Positions 6,377-14,272 are shown, counted from the stretch's first letter. The stretch: 21,338 nt of DNA from JBGLNJ01 sp964353405 (GCA_964353405.1 CAYGWJ010000114.1:1-21338), one strand, 5' to 3'. The notes: generated from the letters alone by a model not told the origin. Translations and numbers: made by a program.

Positions 6377-7429
6377 TTACTTGACGGTCGTCGTGACCGG
6401 CGCGGTCATCGCGGGTTTGGGCAAGCCCTCCAGAAGCGATTTGAGGTCCAGGATGTACGGCGCCGAGGCAGCGCCTCCACCACCTCCGCCGCCCGGCAGA
6501 ACGATGACGCTGATGTTGGGCGCAATCTTTTGGACGTAGGTGTACTGGATCAAGTCAGGGTTGTTGCGGAGTGCGTCTGCCACAAGTTGCAGCGCCTTGG
6601 ACTCGCCTTCCGCGCGAGTGATGGCCGCATCACGGACACCCTGGGCTTCCACGCGCACGCGGGCTGCTTCCTGTTCCTGCATTTGAACGAGGAACTTGGC
6701 GCGCTCGGCATTTTGCTGCGCGATCTGCTTTTGCTCCACGGCGGTGGCGTACTCGGGCGAGAAGCTGATGTTGCGCAACAGGAACTGGACGAGCGTCAGG
6801 CCTTGAGTTTCAAAATCTTTGCTGATCTCGTCCTGGATGGCCTGTTGAAGCTCGGCACGCTTGGAGCCATAGATTTGCTCGACGGTAAATTGCGCCGCGC
6901 GGTTGTAAATCAACGAGCGAGCACGCGGGCGAACAAACTCCTCCTCGTAGCGGCCTTGCCATTGGATGTGCAGCTTGACCACCTTGTCCGGGTTGACTGC
7001 GTAAATTACCGAGGCGTCAAAGTACACCAGCTGGCCGTCCGCCGTGCGCGCGCTCACCGAGTCGTCGCCCTGGACTTTGCCTTCGGCAGAGTTGACGACC
7101 ATCGTAAAGGTCTGGTTCGAGATCGAGTAGCGCACGACGTTTTCAAAGTACGGCACGATCCAGTGCAGCCCTGGCCCCAGCGCCACAGGCCGATAGCCGG
7201 TGCCGCTGAGCGCGCTGATGACCACGGCGCGATCTTGCGGCTGGATGAACACCAAGCCCGCGCCCAGCGTGTTGAGCGCCAGCCCGCCGACGAGCAGCAC
7301 CAGCACAATGACGACAGACACCCTGGCTTCCCGCCGCTGCGCCCGCTGGCTGGCAACGAACAAAACATACAGAATGAGCAAGCCGAGCAGCGCCCAGCCG
7401 ATAAGCCCTAGTGAGCCCCCGAGATCCAT
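6377..7429 (-). CDS. SPFH/band 7 (prohibitin/HflC-like) membrane protein
   Basis: This 350-residue membrane protein begins with two hydrophobic segments (about residues 8-26 and 38-60). The SPFH/band 7 domain follows (about 62-240: VFIQPQDRAVVI, YRPVALGPGLHWIVPYFENVVRYSISNQTFTM given here in pieces, RARSLIYNRAAQFTVEQIY). Then comes an Ala/Glu/Gln-rich coiled coil (about 235-305: EQKQIAQQNAERAKFLVQMQ, ITRAEGESKALQLVADALR). A poly-Gly stretch near the C-terminus is unusual. The family forms ring scaffolds in membranes and in bacteria often partners membrane proteases. A longer frame exists upstream, but the ATG at 7429 has an AAGGAGG eight bases before it and begins the first membrane helix. 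Divergent from the site-2 protease gene. Confidence 0.9.
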   Translation of the reverse strand: MDLGGSLGLIGWALLGLLILYVLFVASQRAQRREARVSVVIVLVLLVGGLALNTLGAGLVFIQPQDRAVVISALSGTGYRPVALGPGLHWIVPYFENVVRYSISNQTFTMVVNSAEGKVQGDDSVSARTADGQLVYFDASVIYAVNPDKVVKLHIQWQGRYEEEFVRPRARSLIYNRAAQFTVEQIYGSKRAELQQAIQDEISKDFETQGLTLVQFLLRNISFSPEYATAVEQKQIAQQNAERAKFLVQMQEQEAARVRVEAQGVRDAAITRAEGESKALQLVADALRNNPDLIQYTYVQKIAPNISVIVLPGGGGGGGAASAPYILDLKSLLEGLPKPAMTAPVTTTVK

Positions 7430-7496
7430 AGGAATGCCTCCTTGAATGTGCGACACACTGCATACACGCGTACGCGGTTGTGCGTTTCGCAACATC

Positions 7497-7505
7497 ATTA
7501 TACCA
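7497..7505 (-). promoter_or_regulatory. extended -10 promoter of the SPFH gene
   Basis: On the minus strand TGGTATAAT contains a perfect TATAAT (7497-7502) preceded by TGn (7503-7505). No good -35 is present at 17 bases, as is common for extended -10 promoters. Confidence 0.6.
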
Positions 7506-7525
7506 CGCGCTTGGCAGCGTGTTTG

Positions 7526-7534
7526 TGTTATAAT
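7526..7534 (+). promoter_or_regulatory. extended -10 promoter of the site-2 protease gene
   Basis: TGTTATAAT contains a perfect TATAAT (7529-7534) preceded by TGn. It lies about 45 bases before the ATG at 7579, and back to back with the SPFH promoter only 24 bases away. Confidence 0.6.
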
Positions 7535-7578
7535 ACCCGCATACCTGACCGTTGTCTCCCAAAGGATGGCCAACTGAC

Positions 7579-8205
7579 ATGGATTTGCGTTTCTCGCAAC
7601 CACAGATACTCGTGCTTCAGCTTGTTTCCCGCTTACTGATCCTGCTTATCGCGTTGCCGGTCCACGAGCTGGCGCACGCCTTCGTGGCCTATCGCCTGGG
7701 CGACGTGACCGCGCGCGATTACGGGCGTCTCAGCCTTAACCCACTCGACCATCTCGATCCCATCGGCGCGTTGATGATTATGCTAGGCGGCTTTGGCTGG
7801 GCCAAGCCCGTGCCGGTGAATCCTTATGGGCTGTATCGCAGTCGCAGCTCGACCACCGGCTTCGCCTTGGTGGCGCTGGCTGGACCCGTCTCGAATCTGT
7901 TCCTGGCTACACTGGTCGCCATCCCGGTCCGGCTGGGAATTTTTCCGCCGGGCTTTGTAGAGAGCCTAGTCATTCAGTTCATCTGGATCAACATCGCCCT
8001 GGCTGTGTTCAACCTGATCCCCATCCCGCCGCTCGACGGCTCGCGCGTCGCCGTAGCCGTGCTCCCGTCGCAGTGGGGCGAGTACATTCTGCGGCTGGAA
8101 CAGTATGGCATCCTGATCGTGCTGGCGCTGGCTTTCACGGGCGTGATCGGCATCCTGATGGGGCCGCCTATGAATTTCCTGGCTCGATTGATCTTGGGCT
8201 TTTAA
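7579..8205 (+). CDS. site-2 protease family (M50) membrane metalloprotease
   Basis: This 208-residue polytopic membrane protein has the zinc-binding HELAH (residues 29-33) in its first membrane helix. A second conserved motif in a later helix, FNLIPIPPLDGSR (144-156), supplies the third ligand (Asp153). Five or six hydrophobic segments are visible. The GWAKPVPVN stretch (74-81) is typical of the compact site-2 proteases without a PDZ domain, whose substrates are mostly unknown. The ATG at 7579 was preferred to an upstream in-frame TTG at 7552; AAAGGATGG lies somewhat far upstream of it. Its promoter overlaps that of the SPFH gene. The HD-domain gene follows after 19 bases, suggesting co-transcription. 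Confidence 0.92.
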   Translation: MDLRFSQPQILVLQLVSRLLILLIALPVHELAHAFVAYRLGDVTARDYGRLSLNPLDHLDPIGALMIMLGGFGWAKPVPVNPYGLYRSRSSTTGFALVALAGPVSNLFLATLVAIPVRLGIFPPGFVESLVIQFIWINIALAVFNLIPIPPLDGSRVAVAVLPSQWGEYILRLEQYGILIVLALAFTGVIGILMGPPMNFLARLILGF

Positions 8206-8224
8206 CACTTGGTCCGGTCGTGCT

Positions 8225-8782
8225 TTGAAAACCTGGCACGTCTGGCGGGTCGCCGTGGGCTTTCGAACCGCTCTTTATCGCGTGCGCCAGTTTGTAGACG
8301 CCTGGCTGGCCCGCGTTTCGTTAGAAGAGTTGCGCGAGGCCGACGAGGTGCTTCCGCCGGACGCGCGGGAACTTTACCGCAAGATGAGCGTCCCCGATCA
8401 GCGCCACAGTCTCAACGTGATGCGAACGTTGCGCCGCGCAGGTCACACGCAAGCGGACCTGCTGGCCGCAGCGCTCTTGCACGACGTGGGCAAGTCCGCT
8501 GCCCGGATCCATTCGTGGCATCGCGCCATCATCGTGTTGAGCAAACGCTTTGCGCCGGACCTGTTGGCCTGGCTGGCCCACGGCGAGCCACACGGCGTGC
8601 GCCGCCCGTTTGTGATTCATCGCCAACATATGGAAATCGGCGCTCAGTGGGCCGCGCAAGCCGGTTGCAGCCCGTTGACCGTCTCGCTCATCCGCCGCCA
8701 CCAGGAGCCGCTGCGCCGCGAGCCTGTCGGCGATGAAGAACGATTGCTCATCGCGCTCCAACACGCCGACGGTATCAATTAG
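8225..8782 (+). CDS. HD-domain phosphohydrolase
   Basis: This 185-residue metal-dependent phosphohydrolase carries the HD superfamily ligands: His61 (DQRHSLNVMRTL), His86-Asp87 (LLHDVGKSA), His159 (RRHQEP) and a distal Asp182 (HADGIN). Such single-domain HD proteins act on nucleotides or phosphate esters, but the substrate cannot be read from the sequence. The annotated start is TTG; no ATG lies before the HD core, and the ribosome binding site is weak, so the true start could be a GTG nine codons further in. It follows the site-2 protease gene by 19 bases. Its stop codon lies within the first unit of a 15-bp tandem repeat. Confidence 0.85.
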   Translation: MKTWHVWRVAVGFRTALYRVRQFVDAWLARVSLEELREADEVLPPDARELYRKMSVPDQRHSLNVMRTLRRAGHTQADLLAAALLHDVGKSAARIHSWHRAIIVLSKRFAPDLLAWLAHGEPHGVRRPFVIHRQHMEIGAQWAAQAGCSPLTVSLIRRHQEPLRREPVGDEERLLIALQHADGIN

Positions 8783-8825
8783 GAGCGATAAGCTCAGGAG
8801 CGATAAGCTTAGGAGCGATAAGCCG
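8781..8825. repeat. three tandem 15-bp repeats
   Basis: Three head-to-tail copies occur at 8781-8795, 8796-8810 and 8811-8825, reading AGGAGCGATAAGCTC, AGGAGCGATAAGCTT and AGGAGCGATAAGCCG. The first 13 bases are identical in all three. The first unit overlaps the stop codon of the HD-domain gene. There is no spacer between units, so this is not a CRISPR array; replication slippage is the simplest origin. Confidence 0.9.
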
Positions 8826-8838
8826 TGAATAACGTAAC

Positions 8839-8897
8839 ACTATTGTCGTGCGCGATGTCACCTGACAAACTATTGTAAATGATGTAACCTTGTCAGG
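8839..8897. promoter_or_regulatory. composite direct/inverted repeat upstream of ald, candidate operator
   Basis: ACTATTGT occurs at 8839-8846 and 8869-8876. GATGTCACCT (8854-8863) recurs as GATGTAACCT (8881-8890). CCTGACAA (8861-8868) is inverted as TTGTCAGG (8890-8897). The cluster ends about ten bases upstream of the ald -35 box, a position suited to a transcription factor such as a Lrp/AsnC-type regulator. Function is inferred. Confidence 0.45.
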
Positions 8898-8906
8898 CAA
8901 GGGCTG

Positions 8907-8934
8907 TTGAGCGCCGAAACGACCCTGTCATAAT
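8907..8934 (+). promoter_or_regulatory. promoter of ald
   Basis: TTGAGC (8907-8912), a 16-base spacer and an extended -10 TGTCATAAT (CATAAT at 8929-8934). The ald start codon is about 40 bases downstream, with an AGGAGG immediately before it. Confidence 0.55.
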
Positions 8935-8973
8935 CAAATACATATCGCCGATCAAACTACACAGGAGGTCAAA

Positions 8974-10086
8974 ATGATCATCGGCATTCCCAAAGAGATC
9001 AAAGACAACGAGTATCGCGTCTCCCTCACTCCGGGTGGGGGGCACCTGCTGGCCGGGCAAGGCCATCGCGTCCTGGTACAGGCGAGCGCCGGCGAGGGCA
9101 GTGGCTTTACCGACGCCGAGTACACCGAAGCCGGTGCTACCATTGTCCAGACAGCCGCCCAAGCCTGGGCAGCGGAAATGGTCGTAAAGGTCAAGGAACC
9201 TATACCGACCGAGTATGATTTCCTGCGCCCTGACCTAACCTTGTTCACCTACCTGCACCTGGCGGCGGCAGAAAAGCTCACGCACGCGCTCATGGAGAAA
9301 AAGACACTGGGCATCGCCTACGAGACGGTGCAAATGGCCGATGGCTCCCTGCCTCTGCTCACCCCGATGAGCGAAGTGGCGGGACGCATGGCCGTCCAGG
9401 TGGGTGCGCACTATTTGGAAAAAATGCACGGCGGGCGCGGCAAACTGTTGGGCGGCGTTCCCGGCGTGACGCCTTGCGATGTGGTCATCATCGGCGGCGG
9501 CATCGTGGGCACCAACGCGGCGCAGATGGCCCTGGGCATGGGCGCTCGCGTGACGATCATTGACATTGACGTGAATCGCCTGCGCTATCTCTCCCAGGTG
9601 TTGCACGGCAACCTGGTCACCCTGATGTCCAACCCGCTCAGCATTGCCACTGCCTGCGAGTACGCTGACTTGCTGGTGGGCGCAGTGCTGGTGGCTGGGG
9701 CCAAAGCGCCTCGCCTGGTCACGCGCCAGATGATCAGCCGTATGAAGCAGGGCAGCGTGATCGTTGACGTGGCGGTGGATCAGGGCGGTTGTGTCGAGAC
9801 CGTCCACGCGACCACGCACAGCGATCCAGTGTACTTTGTGGACGGCGTGCTCCACTATTGCGTGGCGAATATGCCCGGCGCGGTGCCGCGCACTTCGACT
9901 TACGCACTGTCCAACGCGACTTTGCCTTACACTGAAAAGCTGGCTCGGCTTGGCCCGCTGAACGCCTGCAAAGCTGATCCAGCCCTGGCCCTGGGCATTA
10001 ACACTTACAACGGCCATCTCACCTACAAGGCCGTGGCGGCTGCCTTTGGCCTGCCCTACACACCGCTGGACACACTGCTCAAGTAG
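8974..10086 (+). CDS. ald: alanine dehydrogenase
   Basis: This cytoplasmic enzyme interconverts L-alanine and pyruvate plus ammonia using NAD. At 370 residues it is the standard length. It has the N-terminal MIIGIPKEIKDNEYRVSLTP, Arg15 and Lys74 (VKVKEP) for pyruvate binding, catalytic His95 (FTYLHLA), the Rossmann GGGIVG (174-179), and Asp269 in VDVAVDQGGC. It also has the C-terminal NMPGAVPRTSTYALSNATLPY block, which distinguishes alanine dehydrogenase from transhydrogenase alpha subunits. The ATG is preceded by ACAGGAGGTC at optimal spacing. It has its own promoter and possible operator. It is followed by an aminotransferase remnant rather than by an intact partner. Confidence 0.97.
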   Translation: MIIGIPKEIKDNEYRVSLTPGGGHLLAGQGHRVLVQASAGEGSGFTDAEYTEAGATIVQTAAQAWAAEMVVKVKEPIPTEYDFLRPDLTLFTYLHLAAAEKLTHALMEKKTLGIAYETVQMADGSLPLLTPMSEVAGRMAVQVGAHYLEKMHGGRGKLLGGVPGVTPCDVVIIGGGIVGTNAAQMALGMGARVTIIDIDVNRLRYLSQVLHGNLVTLMSNPLSIATACEYADLLVGAVLVAGAKAPRLVTRQMISRMKQGSVIVDVAVDQGGCVETVHATTHSDPVYFVDGVLHYCVANMPGAVPRTSTYALSNATLPYTEKLARLGPLNACKADPALALGINTYNGHLTYKAVAAAFGLPYTPLDTLLK

Positions 10087-10151
10087 CCAAGTTTGTCACC
10101 GCGTGACATCAACGACAGGAGCGCCCTGGTGGCGAAGGCGACATACTCAAC

Positions 10152-10545
10152 TTGCCGGGCCGGGCGCTCTTGCTCATTATGAGTGCGCCGACGACGGCAC
10201 AGGCGGCGCTGGCCGCCATCCTGGCCGGTGAAGACGACGTGCAGAGGATGCGGATGGAATATGACCGCAGACGGGTACTTGTCGTCAACGGGCTGAACGA
10301 GATCGGGTTAAAATGCTTTGAGCCGCAAGGCGCATTCTATGCCTTCCCGTCCGTCGAGATCAGCGGGATGAATGACGATGGATTTGCCAACGCGCTGTTG
10401 GAAGAAGAGCACGTGGCGTGCGTGCCGGGCAACGCGTTCGGCGAAACGAGCGGGCGGCTACGTCCGCATGTCTTACGCCACCGCTTACGAAAAGATCGAG
10501 CAAGCGTTGGAAAAGATGCGAAGATTCGTGCAACGGCATGGGTAA
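10152..10545 (+). pseudogene. class I/II PLP aminotransferase, C-terminal remnant with frameshift
   Basis: From about 10173 the frame encodes LLIMSAPTTAQAALAAILAG, then RRVLVVNGLNEIGLKCFEPQGAFYAFP and NALLEEEHVACVPGNAFGE, which is the last third of an AspC-like fold I aminotransferase. The PLP-lysine half of the gene is absent. Around 10440-10458 the frame breaks: the natural ending (GGYVRMSYATAYEKIEQALEK, MRRFVQRHG) continues in another frame to a TAA at 10543-10545. Thus both truncation and frameshift are visible. No plausible start or ribosome binding site precedes it. The upstream 90 bases contain GAGCGCCC/GGGCGCTC inverted repeats (10119-10126, 10162-10169) and nothing else I recognise. 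A broken 5' end at an old deletion is the simplest reading. Confidence 0.8.
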
Positions 10546-10553
10546 TCGTGATG

Positions 10554-10603
10554 CGTAAAACGTGAAGCGTAAAACGTGACGAGTTTACGTTTCATGTTTT
10601 GCG
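10554..10603. repeat. CGTAAAACG-type palindrome upstream of the phzF-like gene
   Basis: The arm 10554-10575 (CGTAAAACGTGAAGCG...) pairs imperfectly with 10583-10603 (three transition mismatches and one indel). It ends just before the Shine-Dalgarno of the gene at 10619. It shares its theme with hairpins at 18055-18104, 19580-19613 and 20672-20716. Confidence 0.65.
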
Positions 10604-10618
10604 TTTGATGGAGTAAAC

Positions 10619-11509
10619 ATGAGACGCTATACCGTGATCCAGGTTGATGCTTTCACGACAACGCCACTGCAAGGCAACCCATGCGCGGTGCTGCCGGATG
10701 CGCGCGGGCTGACCGATGCGGAGATGCAGGCCATCACGCGGGAGATGAATCTGTCCGAGACGGCGTTCGTTTTTCCATCCGACAAGGCCGACTTTCGCTT
10801 CCGCTACTTTACGCCCGCCACCGAGATCCCGCTGGCAGGCCATCCGACCCTCTCGACGGCTCACGTGCTCGTCGAAGAAGGGCGTATCCCGCTCAAGGAT
10901 GGCCGAGGCGCCTTTACCATGGAACTCAATGTCGGCGTGCTGCCTGTGGAAATCGTGGGCCGCGAAGGGAACGTGACGCACGTGGTGATGACGCAAAAAA
11001 AGCCCGAGTTCGGGCGCACGTTCACGCACGCCGAAGTCGCACCCCTGTTTGGCCTTGCGGTGGACGACCTCGACACGCGCTATCTGGCACAAGTCGTCAG
11101 CACGGGCACGCCGCAACTGATGGTGATGGTCAAGTCGCTCGACGTGCTCAAGCGCATCCACGCCGATTTCTACGCCCTGCAAGAATTCTCCGGGCGCAAC
11201 AAGTTCTTTTCGGCGCACGTCTTTTGCCTGGGCGGCTTTAGCCCGAGCGCGGACACGCACGCGCGCCACTATGCGCCGGAAGGCGGCATCGCCGAAGACC
11301 CGTTCACCGGCTCGGCCAGCGGCGGGATGGGCGCGTACCTCGTGCGTCATGGTATCTTGCCAGGCTCGCGCTTTCACATCGAGCAGGGGCATCTGTGCGG
11401 TCGCCCCGGCGAAGGTGACGTAGAGGTGGTCGGTCCGCGCGAGGACATTGCAACTGTCAAGGTTGGCGGCCCGGCGATCACGGTGATGCGTGGGGAATTG
11501 ATCTTGTGA
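10619..11509 (+). CDS. PhzF family isomerase/epimerase-like protein
   Basis: This 296-residue protein has the diaminopimelate-epimerase-like fold shared with PhzF, which isomerises DHHA in phenazine synthesis. Most genomic members act on unknown small metabolites. Visible hallmarks are QVDAFTTTPLQGNPCAV at the N-terminus, the catalytic Glu47 in MNLSETAFVF, RYFTPATEIPLAGHPTLSTAHVL (in pieces, GHPT at 74-77) and the second-half signature EDPFTGSASGGMGAYL. The ATG has GGAG about six bases upstream. No phenazine genes lie nearby, so a phenazine role should not be assumed. The thioesterase gene follows after 21 bases, so the two are probably an operon. Confidence 0.93.
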   Translation: MRRYTVIQVDAFTTTPLQGNPCAVLPDARGLTDAEMQAITREMNLSETAFVFPSDKADFRFRYFTPATEIPLAGHPTLSTAHVLVEEGRIPLKDGRGAFTMELNVGVLPVEIVGREGNVTHVVMTQKKPEFGRTFTHAEVAPLFGLAVDDLDTRYLAQVVSTGTPQLMVMVKSLDVLKRIHADFYALQEFSGRNKFFSAHVFCLGGFSPSADTHARHYAPEGGIAEDPFTGSASGGMGAYLVRHGILPGSRFHIEQGHLCGRPGEGDVEVVGPREDIATVKVGGPAITVMRGELIL

Positions 11510-11530
11510 AATACGGAGGCACACCCGACA

Positions 11531-11956
11531 ATGTCCATCTGGTCCGTTCAAGCCACACTGGAAAACCTGAACCATTTTTCCAGAAATACAATGGTCGAAC
11601 ACATCGGCATCGAGTTTCTGGAAATCGGCGACGACTATATCAAAGCCAGAATGCCGGTGGATCACCGCACGGTTCAACCGATGGGTCTTTTGCACGGCGG
11701 GGCGTCCGTCGCGCTGGCCGAGACGCTGGGCAGCGTCGCCGCATATCTGTGTATTGACGCCAGTAAGAAAATGTGCGTCGGGCTGGACATTAACGCGAAT
11801 CACATTCGCTCGGCGACGGGCGGTTTTGTTTACGGCATCGTCCGGCCCATCCACATCGGCGGTTCGACGCAGGTGTGGGAGATTCGCATCACCAGCGAAC
11901 AAGACAAGCTGGTGTGCATTGCAAGGATCACGATGGCTGTCTTGGACAAGGGGTAA
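11531..11956 (+). CDS. PaaI-type hotdog-fold thioesterase
   Basis: This 141-residue single hotdog domain has the PaaI/EntH-like active-site helix: HGGASVALAETLGS (from 55) with the candidate catalytic Glu64. An upstream strand, IGIEFLEIGDDYIKARMPVD, and a downstream VGLDINANHIRSATGG complete the family pattern. Enzymes of this group hydrolyse acyl-CoA or acyl-carrier-protein thioesters, often as proofreading. The substrate is unknown here. GGAGG lies about eleven bases before the ATG. It sits 21 bases after the PhzF-like gene and 82 bases before the M20 amidohydrolase. Confidence 0.92.
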   Translation: MSIWSVQATLENLNHFSRNTMVEHIGIEFLEIGDDYIKARMPVDHRTVQPMGLLHGGASVALAETLGSVAAYLCIDASKKMCVGLDINANHIRSATGGFVYGIVRPIHIGGSTQVWEIRITSEQDKLVCIARITMAVLDKG

Positions 11957-12038
11957 CGCCGAACCTTCACAAGGGAAACAACCGCAAGCGCAGGTGTTGG
12001 CATCATTCGCGCACTGAGAATTTTTCGAGGAGATAACT

Positions 12039-13223
12039 GTGTTAGACCGTGCTCAAGCGATAAAAGATCAGCTCGTGAAGTGGCGCCGCGCAATTCACCA
12101 GTATCCCGAAGTCGGATTCACCGAAACGCGGACAGCCGCACTCGTGGCGGATGAACTGCGCCAGATGGGCCTGCGCGTCGAAACCGGCGTGGGCAAGACC
12201 GGCGTCGTCGGCCACCTGGGCAGCGGCTCGCCGGTAGTGGCTGTTCGCGCCGATATGGACGCGCTGCCGATTCAAGAAACCAACGATGTATCCTATGCTT
12301 CGCGCGTGCCGGGCGTGATGCACGCCTGCGGCCACGATTCCCACACGGCGATGCTGCTGGGCGCAGCAAGACTGTTGAGCGACTTGAACCGCGAATCGCC
12401 GTTGCTTGGCCAAGTGCGCTTCCTCTTTCAACCCAGCGAAGAGATGGCGGACGATGACGACAAGAGCGGCGCGATGCGCATGGCCGAAGATGGCGCGATG
12501 AAGGATGTGGATATTGTTTTCGCACAGCACGTCAACAACGAGTATCCCGTCGGCGACGTGGTATCCGGCGCTGGTCTCATCTCGGCCGCGGAAGATTCGT
12601 TCCGCATCAAGCTGATCGGAAAAGGCGGGCACGCCGCGTATCCACATCGCACCGTTGACCCGATCTTTATCATGAGCCAGGTGCTCAATGCGATTCAAGG
12701 TATCGTCGCGCGGAAAAGCGACCCGACCAAGCCGGCGGTCATTTCCGTGTGCAGTGTTCATGGCGGTGCGGCTACCAACGTGATTCCGGATTCGGTGGAG
12801 CTGTTGGGGACTTGCCGCAGCGCTGATGCAGAGACACGCCAGCATCTTGTAGCGGAATTGGAAAAGGCGCTCGGCGTGGCGCGCACGTGGGGCGGCGATT
12901 ACGAGTTGCAGATCATGCCAGGGCAACCCGCTGCACATGACACACCTGCTGCAGCAGACCTGATTCGCCAAGTTGTAACGGATTTGCTCGGCGCAGAACA
13001 TAACCAGCCGCCCAAGACTGGCTTGGGCGCGGAAGACTTTGGTGTGTTCGTGGCAAACGCTCGCGAAGGGGGCACGATGTTTGGCCTGGGCGCGTGGAGC
13101 GGACAGGGCGAAAAGCGCCGCGCCCACTCGCCCACATTCGACATTGACGAGCGCGCACTGCCCATCGGCGCGGCGATATTGGCCGAAGCCACGGTACGGT
13201 ACCTGCGCCAGGCGCACAAGTAG
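12039..13223 (+). CDS. M20 family metallo-amidohydrolase
   Basis: This 394-residue zinc- or manganese-dependent amidohydrolase belongs to the M20D group, which includes hippurate hydrolase, indole-acetyl-amino-acid hydrolase and N-acetyl-diaminopimelate deacetylase. Motifs in order are HQYPEVGF (20-27), VRADMDALPIQE (69-80), MHACGHDSH (94-102, metal ligands Cys97 and His99), FQPSEE (130-135) and FAQHVNNEYPVG with His164. The lid/dimerisation domain contains GGHAAYPHRTVDP, and a late HSPTFDIDE is present. The start is GTG with GAGGAGATAACT just upstream. No signal peptide, so it is cytoplasmic. The physiological N-acyl amino acid or peptide substrate cannot be determined. The gene 41 bases downstream encodes a DNA methyltransferase and is probably unrelated. 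Confidence 0.94.
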   Translation: MLDRAQAIKDQLVKWRRAIHQYPEVGFTETRTAALVADELRQMGLRVETGVGKTGVVGHLGSGSPVVAVRADMDALPIQETNDVSYASRVPGVMHACGHDSHTAMLLGAARLLSDLNRESPLLGQVRFLFQPSEEMADDDDKSGAMRMAEDGAMKDVDIVFAQHVNNEYPVGDVVSGAGLISAAEDSFRIKLIGKGGHAAYPHRTVDPIFIMSQVLNAIQGIVARKSDPTKPAVISVCSVHGGAATNVIPDSVELLGTCRSADAETRQHLVAELEKALGVARTWGGDYELQIMPGQPAAHDTPAAADLIRQVVTDLLGAEHNQPPKTGLGAEDFGVFVANAREGGTMFGLGAWSGQGEKRRAHSPTFDIDERALPIGAAILAEATVRYLRQAHK

Positions 13224-13264
13224 CTCTTGGATACAGTCGCCACAACCGGAACTGAGAATTCAAG

Positions 13265-14272
13265 ATGAGCAAGAAGAAAGCACCAGAGAAAACAGCCGTG
13301 ATCGTTCGAGAACCTTCGGCGGCATATGCACGCACTCAAAAGGCTCCCAGCTTTTTTGGCCGGCCCATGCTCACGGGAACATATGTCCAGATTCCCTCGA
13401 CGTTCGACACACAAGCCCCGGTACTCTTCTATTCGCATCCCAATGGCCAAGTTTGGATTGGCCACGCGACGGCCTGGCTGCGCTCTTTGCCAGACGAATC
13501 GGTTGATCTCGTTTTTGCCGATCCTCCGTACAACATCCACAAAGCCGAATGGGATACCTTCGAGTCTCAGCAAGAGTACGTCGAATGGTCACTCGAATGG
13601 ATCGAACAGGCCGCTCGTGTGCTCAAACCAACTGGCACGCTCTACATCTGTGGATTCTCCGAGATACTGGCTGACCTAAGGCTTCCAGCATCACGCTTCT
13701 TCAAGGGCTGCCGGTGGCTCGTGTGGCACTATAAGAACAAAGCCAACCTGGGCGCCGATTGGGGGCGCTCGCACGAGAGCATCTTGCATTTTAGGAAAAG
13801 CAAACACTTTGCATTCAACATTGATGATGTGCGGATTCCTTACGGAAATCACACACTCAAATACCCTGAACATCCGCAGGCCGAGACCAGCCAATATGGC
13901 AAAGGACACGCGCATCAGCTTTGGCAGCCGCACCCGAAAGGGGCTAAGCCAAAGGATGTCTTGGAGATTCCGACTACGTGCAACGGGATGCACGAAAAGA
14001 CTCTGCATCCCACGCAAAAGCCGGAAGAGTTGCTGCGGAAAATCGTTTTGGCATCGTCGAACCCCGGCGACCTGGTGATTGACCCGTTTCTTGGCTCTGG
14101 CACTACGGCTGTCGTGGCTGAGCAGCTCAAGCGCAAGTGGAAAGGCTGCGACATTTCGACCGAGTATTGCCAGTGGGCCGCTGAGAGAATCGAGTTGGTC
14201 GAAGATTGGCCCATTGAAAAATGGATCCAGTATGATCTTGAAAATGCTGAACGGAGGAAATCCATCCGATGA
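13265..14272 (+). CDS. site-specific DNA methyltransferase, beta class (N6-adenine or N4-cytosine)
   Basis: This 335-residue amino-methyltransferase has motif order IV then I: FADPPYN (84-90) followed by the HPTQKPEELL block (248-257) and the AdoMet-binding DPFLGSGTT (273-281). This is the beta-class arrangement. DPPY fits adenine-N6 methylation more often than cytosine-N4, but both occur. A Lys-rich N-terminus (KKK) precedes an extension of about 60 residues before the catalytic core. Its stop overlaps an ATG (ATGA at 14269-14272) with a strong GGAGGAAA upstream, as expected for a coupled second gene. However, only 18 codons follow, so the cognate restriction gene, if there was one, is gone. 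Confidence 0.92.
   Translation: MSKKKAPEKTAVIVREPSAAYARTQKAPSFFGRPMLTGTYVQIPSTFDTQAPVLFYSHPNGQVWIGHATAWLRSLPDESVDLVFADPPYNIHKAEWDTFESQQEYVEWSLEWIEQAARVLKPTGTLYICGFSEILADLRLPASRFFKGCRWLVWHYKNKANLGADWGRSHESILHFRKSKHFAFNIDDVRIPYGNHTLKYPEHPQAETSQYGKGHAHQLWQPHPKGAKPKDVLEIPTTCNGMHEKTLHPTQKPEELLRKIVLASSNPGDLVIDPFLGSGTTAVVAEQLKRKWKGCDISTEYCQWAAERIELVEDWPIEKWIQYDLENAERRKSIR

Noticed and set aside
6374..7411. Plus-strand open frame of 345 codons
   Set aside because: It is the antisense shadow of the SPFH gene.
8781..8825. Possible CRISPR array
   Set aside because: Units are 15 bp, contiguous and only three in number, with no spacers and no cas genes nearby.
10619..11509. Phenazine biosynthesis gene phzF
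   Set aside because: The fold and catalytic residue are right, but there are no other phz genes; family members mostly have other or unknown substrates, so no symbol is given.
10592..11902. Minus-strand open frame of 436 codons
   Set aside because: It is antisense to the PhzF-like and thioesterase genes, with no domain pattern and no ribosome binding site.
12042..13217. Minus-strand open frame of 391 codons
   Set aside because: It mirrors the M20 amidohydrolase gene almost end to end; low-complexity His/Arg/Ala composition.
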